From assembly GCA_963745975.1 (NCBI GenBank), contig CAVUZJ010000007.1:372001-436000 (forward strand): DNA of 64,000 nt, given 5' to 3'. Every line of letters starts with the position of its first letter. Position 1 is the first letter of the stretch. Below, in pieces: positions 8,986-17,349 of this stretch. Under the pieces are notes generated by a model. It searched no databases, was not told the DNA's origin, and saw only the letters and a list, made by a program, of their open reading frames with translations. The translations under genes were made by a program, and so were the position numbers. This stretch comes from JAKAWQ01 sp963745975. GTDB taxonomy: Bacteria; Pseudomonadota; Alphaproteobacteria; Acetobacterales; Acetobacteraceae.

Positions 8986-9879
8986 ATGTCGCCCGGACGA
9001 TCCCTCACGCTGCTGGCGATCGTGCTGCAATCGGCGGGTGCGGTCCTCTACGGCACCTTCCTCGCAGGCATCTCGACGCCGCTCTTCGTCCTCGTGAGCC
9101 TCAGCCTCACGGCTTCGGTGTTCCTGCTGGGCGTGCGCTTCCGCCTGCCGCGCGAGGGGCGCCTGCTTCTCGTGCTCGCCAATGTCTGGACGTCGGGCGG
9201 CTTCATCGGCTTCTTCTTCGCGCTCAAGCATTTGCCGCCGGCCCTCTTCGCCTCGATCGAGATCGGCGTTTCGCTCTTCACCGCGCTCGCGCTCGCCGCC
9301 GTGCAGGCGCGAGCCTGGCCGCCGGTCCTCCGCGTGCTCGCCTGCCTCGGGATTCTCGCCGGCTGCGCGCTTCTCTGCTGGGAGGAGGTCGCCTCCTCGC
9401 TCTCGGAGCCCGGGAGCGCGCTCGTCTGGATCGCGATCATTGCCGCGACGGCGACCGGCATCACCACGGCCCTTTCGGCGAGCACCTGCAAGCAGCTCGC
9501 GGCGAGCGGATGGAGCTCCGCCTCGGTGCTCGCGCATCGCTTCTACCTCACGGTCGCGATCGCGCTCGTCTGGCTGCCCCTCGAGGGCACAGCGCTCGCG
9601 GTGCCCGAGGGGAGCCTGCTCGCGCTGATGGCGACGGTGGGCGCACTCGGCACGCTGATCCCGCTGCTGCTGCTCCAGTTGGCACTCCGCCGCACCGACG
9701 AGGTCACCGTGCTCGTCTGCATGGCGGCGCTGCCGATCCTCTCCTTCCTCATTGCGCTGCCCTCGCCCGCCTATGAGTGGAGCTGGATCACGCTCGCGGG
9801 CGTGCTTGCCGTCACGCTCTTCGTCGGCTGGGACATCTGGGCCGAGCGCCGGCGAACCGCGGTGCCTGACGCCGCCTGA
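8986..9879 (+). CDS. EamA/DMT-family transporter
   Basis: The product has 297 residues and about ten hydrophobic helices arranged as two EamA repeats, the drug/metabolite transporter fold used for efflux of amino acids and small metabolites. The first helix begins LTLLAIVLQSAGAVLYGTFL. It lies 2 bases downstream of the ATP-grasp gene and is surely cotranscribed, so the likely role is export of the ligase product or self-protection. The closest functional class (RhaT/YdcZ-like amino acid exporters) cannot be settled from sequence alone. Confidence 0.85.
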   Translation: MSPGRSLTLLAIVLQSAGAVLYGTFLAGISTPLFVLVSLSLTASVFLLGVRFRLPREGRLLLVLANVWTSGGFIGFFFALKHLPPALFASIEIGVSLFTALALAAVQARAWPPVLRVLACLGILAGCALLCWEEVASSLSEPGSALVWIAIIAATATGITTALSASTCKQLAASGWSSASVLAHRFYLTVAIALVWLPLEGTALAVPEGSLLALMATVGALGTLIPLLLLQLALRRTDEVTVLVCMAALPILSFLIALPSPAYEWSWITLAGVLAVTLFVGWDIWAERRRTAVPDAA

Positions 9880-9921
9880 AATCTGCTATCCTCCGCGCGA
9901 CGCGAACCGGAGGAGAGAGCG

Positions 9922-11097
9922 ATGCGGCAGGCGCGGTTGCGGGCGGTCTTCATGCGCGGGGGGACCTCGAAGGCGCTGATGCTGCGCGCGGAGGATCTGC
10001 CGCGCGAGCGCGAGGCGTGGGGCCCCATCTTCCTCGCCGCGATCGGCGCGCCCGATCCCAACGGGCGCCAGCTCGACGGCATGGGCGGCGGCGTCTCCTC
10101 GCTCTCCAAGGTCTGCGTCATCGGCCCGCCGAGCCGCCCGGACGCGGACGTGGACTACACCTTCGCCCAGATCGGCGTCGCGACGCCGGACGTGGACTAC
10201 GCGGGCAATTGCGGGAACATGTCTTCCGCGGTCGGGCCCTTCGCGGCGGACGAGGGGCTCGTCCCGCGGCCCGCGGGCGCCGAAGCCCTCGTCCGCATCC
10301 ACAACACGAACACACGCAAGATCATCGTCTCCCGCTTCCCGATGGACGGGGGCTATGCGGCGGTCGAGGGCGCGCTCGCGATCGACGGCGTGGCCGGCAC
10401 CGGCGCGCCCATCCGCCTCGATTTCCTCGCCCCGGGCGGGGCGAAAACCGGAAAGCTCCTCCCCACCGGCAACCCGACCGACACGCTCGACGTGCCCAAC
10501 CTCGGCCCCGTCGAAGCGAGCCTCGTGGACGCCGCCAATCCCTGTGTCTTCGTCCGCGCATCGGACCTCGGCGCCTCCGGCACCGAGCTGCCCGACGCGA
10601 TCGAGGCGAACACCACCCTCATGGCCCGCCTCGAGGCGATCCGCCGCGCCGCCTCCCTCGCCATGGGCATCGCGCCTGACATCGCCGCCGCCGGCGCGAT
10701 CCGAAGCATCCCGAAAGTCGCGATGGTCGCCGCGCCCACGCGCGCGCCCACGCTCTCCGGGCGCATGCTCGAACCCGACGAGACGGACCTCCTCGTCCGC
10801 ATGATCTCCGTCGGCCAGCCGCACCGCGCGGTGCCGCTCACCGGCGCGCTCTGCCTCGCGGTTGCCTGCCGCATCCCGGGCAGCATCCCCGCCGCCCTCG
10901 CCCATCCCGCCGCCGACATCCGCCTCGGCCATCCCTCCGGCGCCATCCTCGTCGCCGCCGAGGTCACCGGCGCCGGCGCCGGCCTCCATGTCCCCTCCGC
11001 CACCGTCTACCGCACCGCGCGCCGCCTCTTCCAAGGCGAGGTCCTCTACCGCCTGCCCCACGCGGCTTCCCTCTCTTCCGAGGCCCGCGCCGCGTAG
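9922..11097 (+). CDS. PrpF-family protein (AcnD-accessory or 4-oxalomesaconate tautomerase-like)
   Basis: PrpF/GalD proteins have a diaminopimelate-epimerase-like fold and isomerise unsaturated tricarboxylic acids, for example in the methylcitrate cycle with AcnD or in gallate degradation. The 391-residue product has the diagnostic FMRGGTSKALML start, DGMGGGVSSLSKVCVI, the YAGNCGNMSSAVGPFA cysteine motif and the terminal HPSGAI block. No prpC, prpB, acnD or gallate genes are in the window, so its pathway cannot be assigned by context. It has its own short GGAGGAGAGA ribosome-binding site. Confidence 0.9.
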   Translation: MRQARLRAVFMRGGTSKALMLRAEDLPREREAWGPIFLAAIGAPDPNGRQLDGMGGGVSSLSKVCVIGPPSRPDADVDYTFAQIGVATPDVDYAGNCGNMSSAVGPFAADEGLVPRPAGAEALVRIHNTNTRKIIVSRFPMDGGYAAVEGALAIDGVAGTGAPIRLDFLAPGGAKTGKLLPTGNPTDTLDVPNLGPVEASLVDAANPCVFVRASDLGASGTELPDAIEANTTLMARLEAIRRAASLAMGIAPDIAAAGAIRSIPKVAMVAAPTRAPTLSGRMLEPDETDLLVRMISVGQPHRAVPLTGALCLAVACRIPGSIPAALAHPAADIRLGHPSGAILVAAEVTGAGAGLHVPSATVYRTARRLFQGEVLYRLPHAASLSSEARAA

Positions 11098-11120
11098 GGA
11101 ACTCCACGGCGAGCCTGGAC

Positions 11121-11166
11121 TGTAGATACGATAAGGCTTGACCGCCAGGCAGATTGTATCTACACT
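11121..11166 (+). promoter_or_regulatory. BrnTA promoter inside an inverted repeat; near-leaderless transcript
   Basis: TTGACC at 11138-11143 and TACACT at 11161-11166 are 17 bases apart. A perfect 9-bp inverted repeat (TGTAGATAC at 11121-11129, GTATCTACA at 11156-11164) brackets the -35 box and overlaps the -10 box. BrnA-type antitoxins are known to repress their own operon, so this is the likely operator. Transcription would start around 11173, only a few bases from the brnT ATG at 11176. Confidence 0.65.
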
Positions 11167-11175
11167 GCACAGCCG

Positions 11176-11457
11176 ATGCCCGATTGGGACGAAGCGAAGC
11201 GGGCCACGAATATCGCCAAGCATGGCCTCGACTTCGTTTCGATCGAGCAGTTCGGGTGGGAGCGGGCGCTGGTGCGCGCCGACGTCCGGTTCGGTTATGG
11301 CGAGATAAGGCTGATCGCGGTCGGCCCGATGGAAAGCGAGCTGGATCGACTGTTCACCGTGGTCTTTACCGTCGAGCGCCGGGGCTTGCGGATCATCAGC
11401 TTCCGTCGCGCAAGCGACCGGGAGATCAGGAGCTATGAAGCGGAAAATCAGGCTTAA
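11176..11457 (+). CDS. brnT: BrnT-family toxin (RNase)
   Basis: BrnT toxins are RelE-like ribonucleases that stop translation. The 93-residue product begins with the family hallmark: WDEAKRATNIAKHGLDF, then the beta strands with RLFTVVFTVERRGLRIISFR and the C-terminal RRAS-E segment. It precedes and overlaps the antitoxin gene by 23 bases, the toxin-first order typical of brnTA. The mRNA appears nearly leaderless, which fits low toxin expression. Confidence 0.88.
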   Translation: MPDWDEAKRATNIAKHGLDFVSIEQFGWERALVRADVRFGYGEIRLIAVGPMESELDRLFTVVFTVERRGLRIISFRRASDREIRSYEAENQA

Positions 11458-11755
11458 CACGCGGGAGGAAGAAGCGGCCATCCAGCGCGGGATCGCAGAG
11501 GACCCGGACAATCCCGAGTGGACCGAGGAGGATTTCGCGCGCGCGCTGCCGGCCGCACTCGTGATGCCGCCTGAGTTCATGGCGGAGCACGCGAGGCGCC
11601 AGCGCGGGCCGCAGAAGGCGCCCACGAAGGTGTTGGTCTCGCTGCGGCTCGACCGCGACGTTATCGAACGCCTCAAGGCCGGAGGGCCGGGCTGGCAGAC
11701 GCGAGCGAACGATCTGCTGCGGCGGGCCGTGAGCGGGGGGCGGCGGCGCGGCTGA
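11435..11755 (+). CDS. brnA: BrnA-family antitoxin
   Basis: BrnA proteins bind BrnT and repress the operon through a ribbon-helix-helix fold. The 106-residue product has the acidic N-terminal toxin-binding part (EDPDNPEWTEEDFARALPA) and a C-terminal DNA-binding segment: KVLVSLRLDRDVIERLKAGG, then GWQTRANDLLRRAV. It overlaps brnT by 23 bases. The last bases of the gene mark the left edge of a large duplicated segment shared with 17440-18379. Confidence 0.88.
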   Translation: MKRKIRLNTREEEAAIQRGIAEDPDNPEWTEEDFARALPAALVMPPEFMAEHARRQRGPQKAPTKVLVSLRLDRDVIERLKAGGPGWQTRANDLLRRAVSGGRRRG

Positions 11756-11999
11756 GCGGGCCTACTGCGGCGCGCCGCGGCGCCACGACGGGCGAGGCGG
11801 CTCCAATCCTTGGCTCGCCGGCATCGGCGCCCGCCTCGAGCCGGCCAAACGCTCGCCGCGTTCCCCACGGCGCAAGACGCCCCGTCCCGGCGCTGACGCG
11901 GCCGCGTCACGCGCCGCGTCGAAGAGTCCCGCGCCACCACCAGGGCACCGACGACAAGCTTCCCAACCGGAGCAGAAACAACTCCCCGATCAACCTGCC

Positions 12000-12044
12000 T
12001 TGAGCGCGGCATGTATGTGCATTATATCCACAATCTGCATATAC
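12000..12044 (+). promoter_or_regulatory. Promoter/operator of the RHH-MazF module, copy A
   Basis: TTGAGC at 12000-12005 and TATATC at 12023-12028 are 17 bases apart. An inverted repeat (GTATGTGCA at 12013-12021 and TGCATATAC at 12036-12044, one mismatch) straddles the -10 box. This is where a ribbon-helix-helix antitoxin would be expected to repress its own transcription. Confidence 0.6.
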
Positions 12045-12055
12045 GGAAATCAATC

Positions 12056-12337
12056 ATGCCTCGAACCAGTCAGCACCCGAAGGAAACCAGTTTCAATTTC
12101 CGCATCGATCCCGCGCTGAAGGCCGCCTTCACCAGGGTGACCGAGGCCGAAGACAAGCCCGCGGCTCAAGTGCTGCGGGACTTCATGCGGGCCTATGTGA
12201 AGCAACGCGAGCGCCGGGCCTTTGAGGCGGAAGCCCGGCGGCAATCGCTGGAAGCCGCGGAACGCGCCCGCGATCCGGGCAGCGACGAACACGCGGTCAT
12301 GCGCGAGCTCGAGGATGAGAGCTTTTGGCGAGAGTAG
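12056..12337 (+). CDS. RHH (ParD/RelB-like) antitoxin, copy A
   Basis: The 93-residue product begins MPRTSQHPKETSFNFRIDPA, with a ribbon-helix-helix DNA-binding fold over about residues 10-50, then a charged helical tail (EAEARRQSLEAAERARDPG) that would wrap the toxin. The ATG at 12056 is preferred over the in-frame ATG at 12011, which lies inside the promoter. It overlaps the toxin frame by 13 bases. The protein sequence is identical to the copy at 17755-18036. Confidence 0.8.
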   Translation: MPRTSQHPKETSFNFRIDPALKAAFTRVTEAEDKPAAQVLRDFMRAYVKQRERRAFEAEARRQSLEAAERARDPGSDEHAVMRELEDESFWRE

Positions 12338-12678
12338 CGGCCGTGCGGCGCGGCGACCTCGTAACGATTGCCGTTGCCGGCGACTATGGCAAGCCACGGC
12401 CGGCCCTCGTCATTCAGGCCGACGCTTTCAACGAGCTCCCCAGCGTCACGGTGTTGCGCCTCACCAGCGAGCTGCACGACTGGCCGACCTTCCGCGTGAC
12501 CGTGCAGCCGGCCGACGGAAACGGATTGCGCACGCCTTCGCAAGTCATGCTCGACAAGGCGATTGCCGTTCCCCGTGAGAGGATCGGCAAGGTGCTGGGC
12601 CGGCTCGACGGCGCGACCATGCAGGTCGTGAGCCGAGGGTTTGCGGTTTTTCTCGGTTTGGAAGGTGCTGCGGCATGA
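12325..12678 (+). CDS. MazF/PemK-like toxin, copy A
   Basis: The 117-residue product has the MazF/PemK fold: VRRGDLVTIAV at the first strand, GKPRPALVIQAD (the conserved Pro-Arg-Pro loop), then a C-terminal RIGKVLGRLDGATMQVVS segment. Family members are ribosome-independent mRNA interferases. The frame opens with TTG at 12325 inside the antitoxin gene; a GTG at 12343, just after the antitoxin stop, is an alternative start. It differs from the copy at 18024-18377 by three residues (S/G, E/D, F/L). Confidence 0.82.
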   Translation: MARVAAVRRGDLVTIAVAGDYGKPRPALVIQADAFNELPSVTVLRLTSELHDWPTFRVTVQPADGNGLRTPSQVMLDKAIAVPRERIGKVLGRLDGATMQVVSRGFAVFLGLEGAAA

Positions 12679-12769
12679 CCGGCTCCTTCACCCCTGCACC
12701 ACGGCCGTTGGCGCGACCAATCCGGCCGGCCGCGGGGCTGATCGAGCACAGTCATAGAGGAAGGCACGC

Positions 12770-14215
12770 ATGCAGGACGATCTCTGCCTTTTGCCGGCAA
12801 CCGAGCTTTGCCTCTTGATCCGGCGCAAGAAGATTTCTCCTGCCGAGCTGACCAGCGCCGTTCTCTCCCGCGCCGAGCGGCTGCAACCGATGCTGAACTG
12901 CTTCATCACCCTGGCGCCGGAGGCTGCCCTGCAGGCGGCCGCCGAGGCGGAGCAGGCGGTGATGCGCGGCGAGCCGCTCGGCCTGCTGCATGGCATTCCC
13001 TGCAGCGTCAAGGACATCGTCAACACGAAGGGCATGCGCACGACCTTCGGCTCGCTCCTGCTGGCGGAGAATGTGCCAACGGAGGATGCCGAAGCGGTGG
13101 CGCGGCTGCGCCGGCACGGCGCCATTCTGTTCGGCAAGACCACCACACCGGAATTCGGCGCCAAATGCCTGACCGACGCGCCGCTTTTCGGCCGCACCCG
13201 CAATGCCTGGAGCGCTGGCCACAGCGCCGGCGGCTCCAGCGGCGGCGCCGCCGTTGCCGTGGCGTGTGGCATCGGCCCGATTGCGGTGGCGACGGATGGC
13301 GGCGGCTCCACCCGTATCCCGGCGGCCTGCAATGGCGTGGTTGGGCTGAAGCAGAGCCTGGGAGCGATCCCGCACAGCCAGGTGCCGGACGCATTCGGCA
13401 ACTACACGTACGTGACGCCGATGACCCGCAGCGTCGCGGATACCGCCCTGATGTTGCAGGCCATGGCCGGCCCGCATGAGAGCGACCCTTGGTCGATCGG
13501 CCGTGCGCTGCCGGATTATGTCCGGTTGGCCCAGCCCGAGGGCGATCTTCTCGGCAGGCGCATCCTCGTCCGCGCCGCGCCGCCGGGCCGGCCGATCTCG
13601 GCGGCGATGGCGACAGCCTTCGAGCAAGCCAAGGCGGCGTTCGCCGCACTGGGAGCGGAGATGGCGGAAATCTCCGGCGAGGGCTTCGATGTCGAGCCCA
13701 TCTGGCGCGCCATCAACCACACCACTTGGCGCGCCCGCTTCGGTTCCATGGCCGAGCGCGATGGCGCGCGGATGAGCCCCTCCCTGCTGCGCCAGCTCGC
13801 ATTGGCCGACGATGTGCGCGGCGTCGATTATCAACAGGCGATGTTCGATCGCGCCGCGCTCTTCCGCCATGTGCAGGCGTTGCTGCGCGAGGCGGATTTT
13901 CTGCTGACGCCGACCCTCTCGCGGGCCGCCTTGCCGATCGAGCAGGATCTGTTCGGCACACTCGAGATAGACGGAAGGGAATATGCCGACGTGCGGTCCA
14001 ACTGGTTCCCCTGGACCATGCCCTTCAACCTCACCGGCCATCCCGCGATAAGCCTGCCCTGCGGCTTCACGGCCGAAGGCTTGCCGTTGGGTGTGCAGCT
14101 CGTCGGCCGCTTCCATGCCGACGCCGCGTTGCTGCACGCGGCAGCGCTGTTCGAAAGCGAAAATTCCTGGCTCGAAATCTGGCCCTCGGAACCTCAGCCC
14201 CTCGACGCCCGCTGA
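12770..14215 (+). CDS. Amidase signature family hydrolase
   Basis: The 481-residue product has the complete Ser-cisSer-Lys triad of the amidase signature family: Lys81 in CSVKDIV, the glycine/serine block GGSSGGAAVAVA at about 154-165, and the nucleophile Ser180 in DGGGSTRIPAA. Such enzymes hydrolyse amides such as carboxamides, ureas or drug-like substrates. This one is not GatA by context, because gatB and gatC are absent. Codon use is slightly less GC-biased than the core genes. It lies between the first toxin-antitoxin copy and a GFA gene inside the accessory island. The substrate is unknown. Confidence 0.85.
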   Translation: MQDDLCLLPATELCLLIRRKKISPAELTSAVLSRAERLQPMLNCFITLAPEAALQAAAEAEQAVMRGEPLGLLHGIPCSVKDIVNTKGMRTTFGSLLLAENVPTEDAEAVARLRRHGAILFGKTTTPEFGAKCLTDAPLFGRTRNAWSAGHSAGGSSGGAAVAVACGIGPIAVATDGGGSTRIPAACNGVVGLKQSLGAIPHSQVPDAFGNYTYVTPMTRSVADTALMLQAMAGPHESDPWSIGRALPDYVRLAQPEGDLLGRRILVRAAPPGRPISAAMATAFEQAKAAFAALGAEMAEISGEGFDVEPIWRAINHTTWRARFGSMAERDGARMSPSLLRQLALADDVRGVDYQQAMFDRAALFRHVQALLREADFLLTPTLSRAALPIEQDLFGTLEIDGREYADVRSNWFPWTMPFNLTGHPAISLPCGFTAEGLPLGVQLVGRFHADAALLHAAALFESENSWLEIWPSEPQPLDAR

Positions 14216-14572
14216 CCCGGCCGGCCGGCCGGCCGGCACGCGCTACGGCTCGCAAGACTCGCACGTCCCCAACGATCCCGCCCCGTGCTGCCCGTCCGCC
14301 CCTTGATACCGGAGGGCGCTCCATCTCCTTCACCCTCTCCGCCCCTTGGGGGGCGGAGAGGGCAGGGTGAGGTGGGGGGATCCGACCCGCAAACGAGGTC
14401 GTAACGTACATGCCGCCGAAATCGCCTGCGGTCCAAACACCCGATGGCGTGCGCGCCCTGCTTCAATGAGGCCGCGGCGCGCCGATCACGCGACTTGGCA
14501 CTTGCCCCGCAGCGCACCGGCATGGCAAACTTTTATTATACCACAGCAACGATCAAAGCGGAGGTGACGCCC
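14216..14572. repeat. Intergenic stretch with CCGG tandem run and long hairpin
   Basis: No gene is visible. Just after the amidase stop a CCGG run repeats about five times (14218-14237). At 14331-14369 there is a hairpin: 11-bp arms CTCTCCGCCCC and GGGGCGGAGAG (14335-14345 with 14350-14360), extended by CACC/GGTG. It resembles the dispersed GC-rich intergenic palindromes common in alphaproteobacteria and could act as a terminator, though no T-run follows. Confidence 0.5.
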
Positions 14573-14980
14573 ATGCCGACGATTACCGGTGGCTGCCTAT
14601 GCGGCAAAGTCCGCTATAGCGCCGATGCGGAGCCTGCGTTCGTCGGACTCTGCCATTGCCATGACTGCCAGAAGTTCACGGGCAGCGCCTTCGCCGGAGT
14701 GATCGGCCTGCCGAAGCCGGCGGTCACCGTGACGGGGACCCTGAAAGGCTTTACCAAGCTCGGCGACAGCGGCAAGCCGATCGAGCGGCTATTCTGCCCG
14801 GAGTGCGGGGCCTCCGTCATGGACGAGGCCGAGATGGCGCCCGGCATCGTAATGATCGCCATCGGCACGCTTGATGATCCAAACTGGGTGAAACCAAAAT
14901 CTCAAATCTACTGCGCTAGCGCCCAGCCCTGGGTACAGCTTGGCGGAGAACTGCAGAGCTTTGAGAGGATGCCGGGCTAG
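14573..14980 (+). CDS. GFA (glutathione-dependent formaldehyde-activating enzyme-like) family protein
   Basis: GFA/CENP-V domain proteins are small zinc-binding proteins. The 135-residue product has the expected cysteine set: GGCLCGKVRY, then LCHCHDCQKFTG, then LFCPECGASV. The ATG at 14573 has a GGAGG 8 bases upstream and is preferred over earlier in-frame ATGs at 14444 and 14522. Members of this family are often wrongly called formaldehyde-activating; the actual substrate is unknown here. It has no operon partner and sits between an amidase and an insertion-sequence remnant. Confidence 0.88.
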   Translation: MPTITGGCLCGKVRYSADAEPAFVGLCHCHDCQKFTGSAFAGVIGLPKPAVTVTGTLKGFTKLGDSGKPIERLFCPECGASVMDEAEMAPGIVMIAIGTLDDPNWVKPKSQIYCASAQPWVQLGGELQSFERMPG

Positions 14981-15066
14981 AATAAGGCTCAACAACTTGC
15001 CGAGCGCCCTGCACTGATTCCTCCGCCCTTCTTTCTCCCTTTAAGAGTCTGTCTCGAATCGGTTCT

Positions 15067-15513
15067 TCAACGTGCCAGCCTTCGTAGGAGCAGGATAGCG
15101 GATGCGGCGTAGAGGAAAGCGTCAGCGGAAGCGATGGTGGCCTCGAAATCCTTGGCGAGCCGGCGATTTCGGTTGATCCATGCGAAGAACCGTTCGACCA
15201 CCCAGCGCCGGGCGTGGACTGTGAAGCCGATCTGGCCGGCGGGCTTGCGCACGATCTCGACCCGGATGGTGCTGGACGAGGCGACCTTTGGCCCCTGGTA
15301 GCCCGCGTCGGCAAAGGCGAGCTGCACGAACGGCCAGCTTGGGCGCGAGGCCCGCAGCAGCCGCCCGGCCCCGTCGCGATCCTGGATGTCGGCGGCGTGG
15401 CTTTGCAGCTTGAGCGCGCGGCCGTCGGTGTCAACCATCGCGTGCCGCTTGCGGCCCGTGATCTTCTTCCCGCCGTCATAGACCCCATGCTCCTTGACTA
15501 TGGCTCCGATAGC
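15067..15513 (-). pseudogene. IS5-family transposase, 3' fragment
   Basis: About 145 codons of the C-terminal half of an IS5-type DDE transposase remain: YDGGKKITGRKRHAMVDTDG, then FADAGYQG (second Asp region), then WVVERFFAWINRNRRLAKDF (catalytic Glu region), ending ILLLRRLAR. No recognisable N-terminal half or first catalytic Asp precedes it. GAGTCTGTCTC at about 15046 and AGTCTGTCTCA at about 15591 are direct rather than inverted, so intact ends are not present. The element should be immobile unless complemented. Confidence 0.8.
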
Positions 15514-15613
15514 ATCTGAGAGGAGAATGTGAAGCTCGAAACCGGCGGGCCCCAGTGACCGTTTGATATGGAGCGGGAATCTCTCATTCAGTCTGTCTCA
15601 CGGGGAGTTGGTA

Positions 15614-16915
15614 TTACTCAGGGGCCGTCGGCTCGCTCTCGCCGGCCTCGGCTCCCAGAACCGCCGCGGGTTCAGGAGATTTGCGGACTCGTTCCAACCA
15701 GCCGCCATATAGAGCAAGCGTGCTCTGGGCCGGCATGGGGAGATGATGATCGATCCAATTCGCAGCCGGATTGGACGCCCGGATCAGCAACGGGCACAGA
15801 AAGGCGGTTATGGCGACGACCCCCACCGTCAATGAGTAAAGAGTGCCGCGCGCGGCGAAACCGCCAGAGCCAATACCGGCGACAAGGATCGAGAACACGC
15901 CGATCTGCGCCATTGTGAACCCGGTTTTGACCGCGGTATCGGGACGCTCGCCAACGAGTGCCGAGGCTATTGTGACGCTGATGATCTTGCCCGCGACGAC
16001 CACGGCGCTGAGCACCACCAGCGCGAACCAGTGCGCGGCCAGGACCCGCGGGTCGATGAGCATCCCGACCGAAACGAAAAAAATCGCGCCGAAAACGTGC
16101 CGCACCGGCTCTAACAACTTCTCAATCTCCGCTCCCCGTCCTGATTCGGCCACCAACGATCCGGCCAGGAACGTACCCAGCACGACCGAGTAACCCAGCC
16201 GCTCGGCAATCACCGCAAAGGCGAAGCACAGCCCCAGGCTGGCAATCAAGAGGGCTTCCGGCCGGTTGGACCGCGCGACCCTGCGCACCACGTGCGGGAC
16301 CGTATTCAATCCAATCAGAATCACCGCTATGATAAATAAACTTAGGAGGGCGGTCTCGACCGAGAGTGCGCGAAGCGAAAGCTCACCCCCATCCGCCAGC
16401 GTGTTGAACACCACCAATAGTAAGATCCCGATCACGTCTTCGCACAGCACCACGCCAAAGACCAATTCCCGCACTCTGGAATCCACCGGCACCTCTTCCA
16501 AGGCCTTGGCTATTATGACGGCGCCGGAAATCGACACGATCGCGCCGGTCAACAGGCTCTCCCATGGCGTCCAGCCCATCAGGCGCGCCGCCAGATAGCC
16601 CAACCACATCATCGAAGCGGCCTGGATTAGGGCGACCAATCCGGCGGTGGGAGCAAGCCGTATCAGCCGGCGAAATTGGAACTCCAGACCGATCGAGAAA
16701 ATCAGTATGGCAATGGCGATCTTCGAGAGGACGAGGATCCGCTCCGTAGGGACGAACAGCCCCGGCGTGTGTGGCCCGATCACGATCCCGGCGATCAAGT
16801 AGCCCACCACCAGGGGCTGCCGCAGCAACTGACAGATGACGGCAGCGAGCGCGCCAACGCACATCACCAGTGCCATGTCCTCCAACAAGTTGCGTCCTTC
16901 AAAAAAAATCATCAC
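15614..16915 (-). CDS. Kef-type cation:proton antiporter (CPA2), membrane domain only
   Basis: CPA2 proteins exchange K+ or Na+ for protons. The 433-residue product has about 12 hydrophobic helices, with VVGYLIAGIVIGPHTPGLF in the second, LLTGAIVSISGAVIIAKAL and a long NhaA-like core. It stops about 30 residues after the last helix, so the RCK/TrkA-N regulatory domain found in KefB/KefC is missing. Codon use is less GC-rich than in the core genes, suggesting transfer. It stands alone in the island, 100 bases beside the IS5-type remnant. Confidence 0.88.
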   Translation of the reverse strand: MMIFFEGRNLLEDMALVMCVGALAAVICQLLRQPLVVGYLIAGIVIGPHTPGLFVPTERILVLSKIAIAILIFSIGLEFQFRRLIRLAPTAGLVALIQAASMMWLGYLAARLMGWTPWESLLTGAIVSISGAVIIAKALEEVPVDSRVRELVFGVVLCEDVIGILLLVVFNTLADGGELSLRALSVETALLSLFIIAVILIGLNTVPHVVRRVARSNRPEALLIASLGLCFAFAVIAERLGYSVVLGTFLAGSLVAESGRGAEIEKLLEPVRHVFGAIFFVSVGMLIDPRVLAAHWFALVVLSAVVVAGKIISVTIASALVGERPDTAVKTGFTMAQIGVFSILVAGIGSGGFAARGTLYSLTVGVVAITAFLCPLLIRASNPAANWIDHHLPMPAQSTLALYGGWLERVRKSPEPAAVLGAEAGESEPTAPE

Positions 16916-17079
16916 CGCGCTTCACCCCGCCAAGTTGCGCATCCAGAGCCCCGCCCGATCCGGGATTGCCCGGATAGTCGTCGATTTCGCCCTTCGCAGC
17001 GGACTGTAGTCCCCTCTCAGGCCGCCTCACGGGGATTTCGTCGGCCAGGGCCCGGCGACCCCCCTGCTGCGGTGCAGCG

Positions 17080-17349
17080 ATGGCCCAGATGGCGGGCCTT
17101 CCGATCCACAGCCCCGGATTTGGGCGCGCGTCTCCCGCCTATAGGCGCGCCGCCGGCGCATCCGGTCCCGCCGCGCTGTTTGCGGACATGCTCGAACGGC
17201 TGAGCGCGGACCGGCTGTGGGCACGGGAATACGAGGATTTCGTGGACGCGGTGTCCTTCGCCGCGCCCGGGGAACGGATCGGCTTCGAGGCGGCGCTGGC
17301 CGCCCTGCGGGAACTGGTCGCGTTCGCCGGCGAGGAACCCCGGCCATGA
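17080..17349 (+). CDS. Small hypothetical protein (89 aa)
   Basis: I do not recognise this protein. The 89-residue product starts MAQMAGLPIHSPGFGRASP and has a C-terminal half with regular hydrophobic/charged spacing (ERLSADRLWAREYEDFVDAV) that looks helical and real. Third positions are strongly G/C, as in genuine genes here. No clear ribosome-binding site precedes it. It lies just ahead of the second toxin-antitoxin copy. A chance frame cannot be excluded. Confidence 0.45.
   Translation: MAQMAGLPIHSPGFGRASPAYRRAAGASGPAALFADMLERLSADRLWAREYEDFVDAVSFAAPGERIGFEAALAALRELVAFAGEEPRP

Larger units (their letters stand above)
11741..12680. repeat. Long direct repeat, copy A (toxin-antitoxin module)
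   Basis: About 940 bases recur at 17440-18379 in the same orientation. Identity is near total from about 11890 to the toxin stop, and lower in the first 150 bases. The repeat starts inside the 3' end of brnA. Most of it is an RHH antitoxin/MazF-like toxin operon. The 11756-12055 gap holds no gene apart from the module's promoter. Confidence 0.92.

Noticed and set aside
15044..15600. Terminal inverted repeats of an intact IS5-type element
   Set aside because: The similar ends (AGTCTGTCTC) are in direct orientation and the transposase lacks its N-terminal half, so an intact element is not supported.
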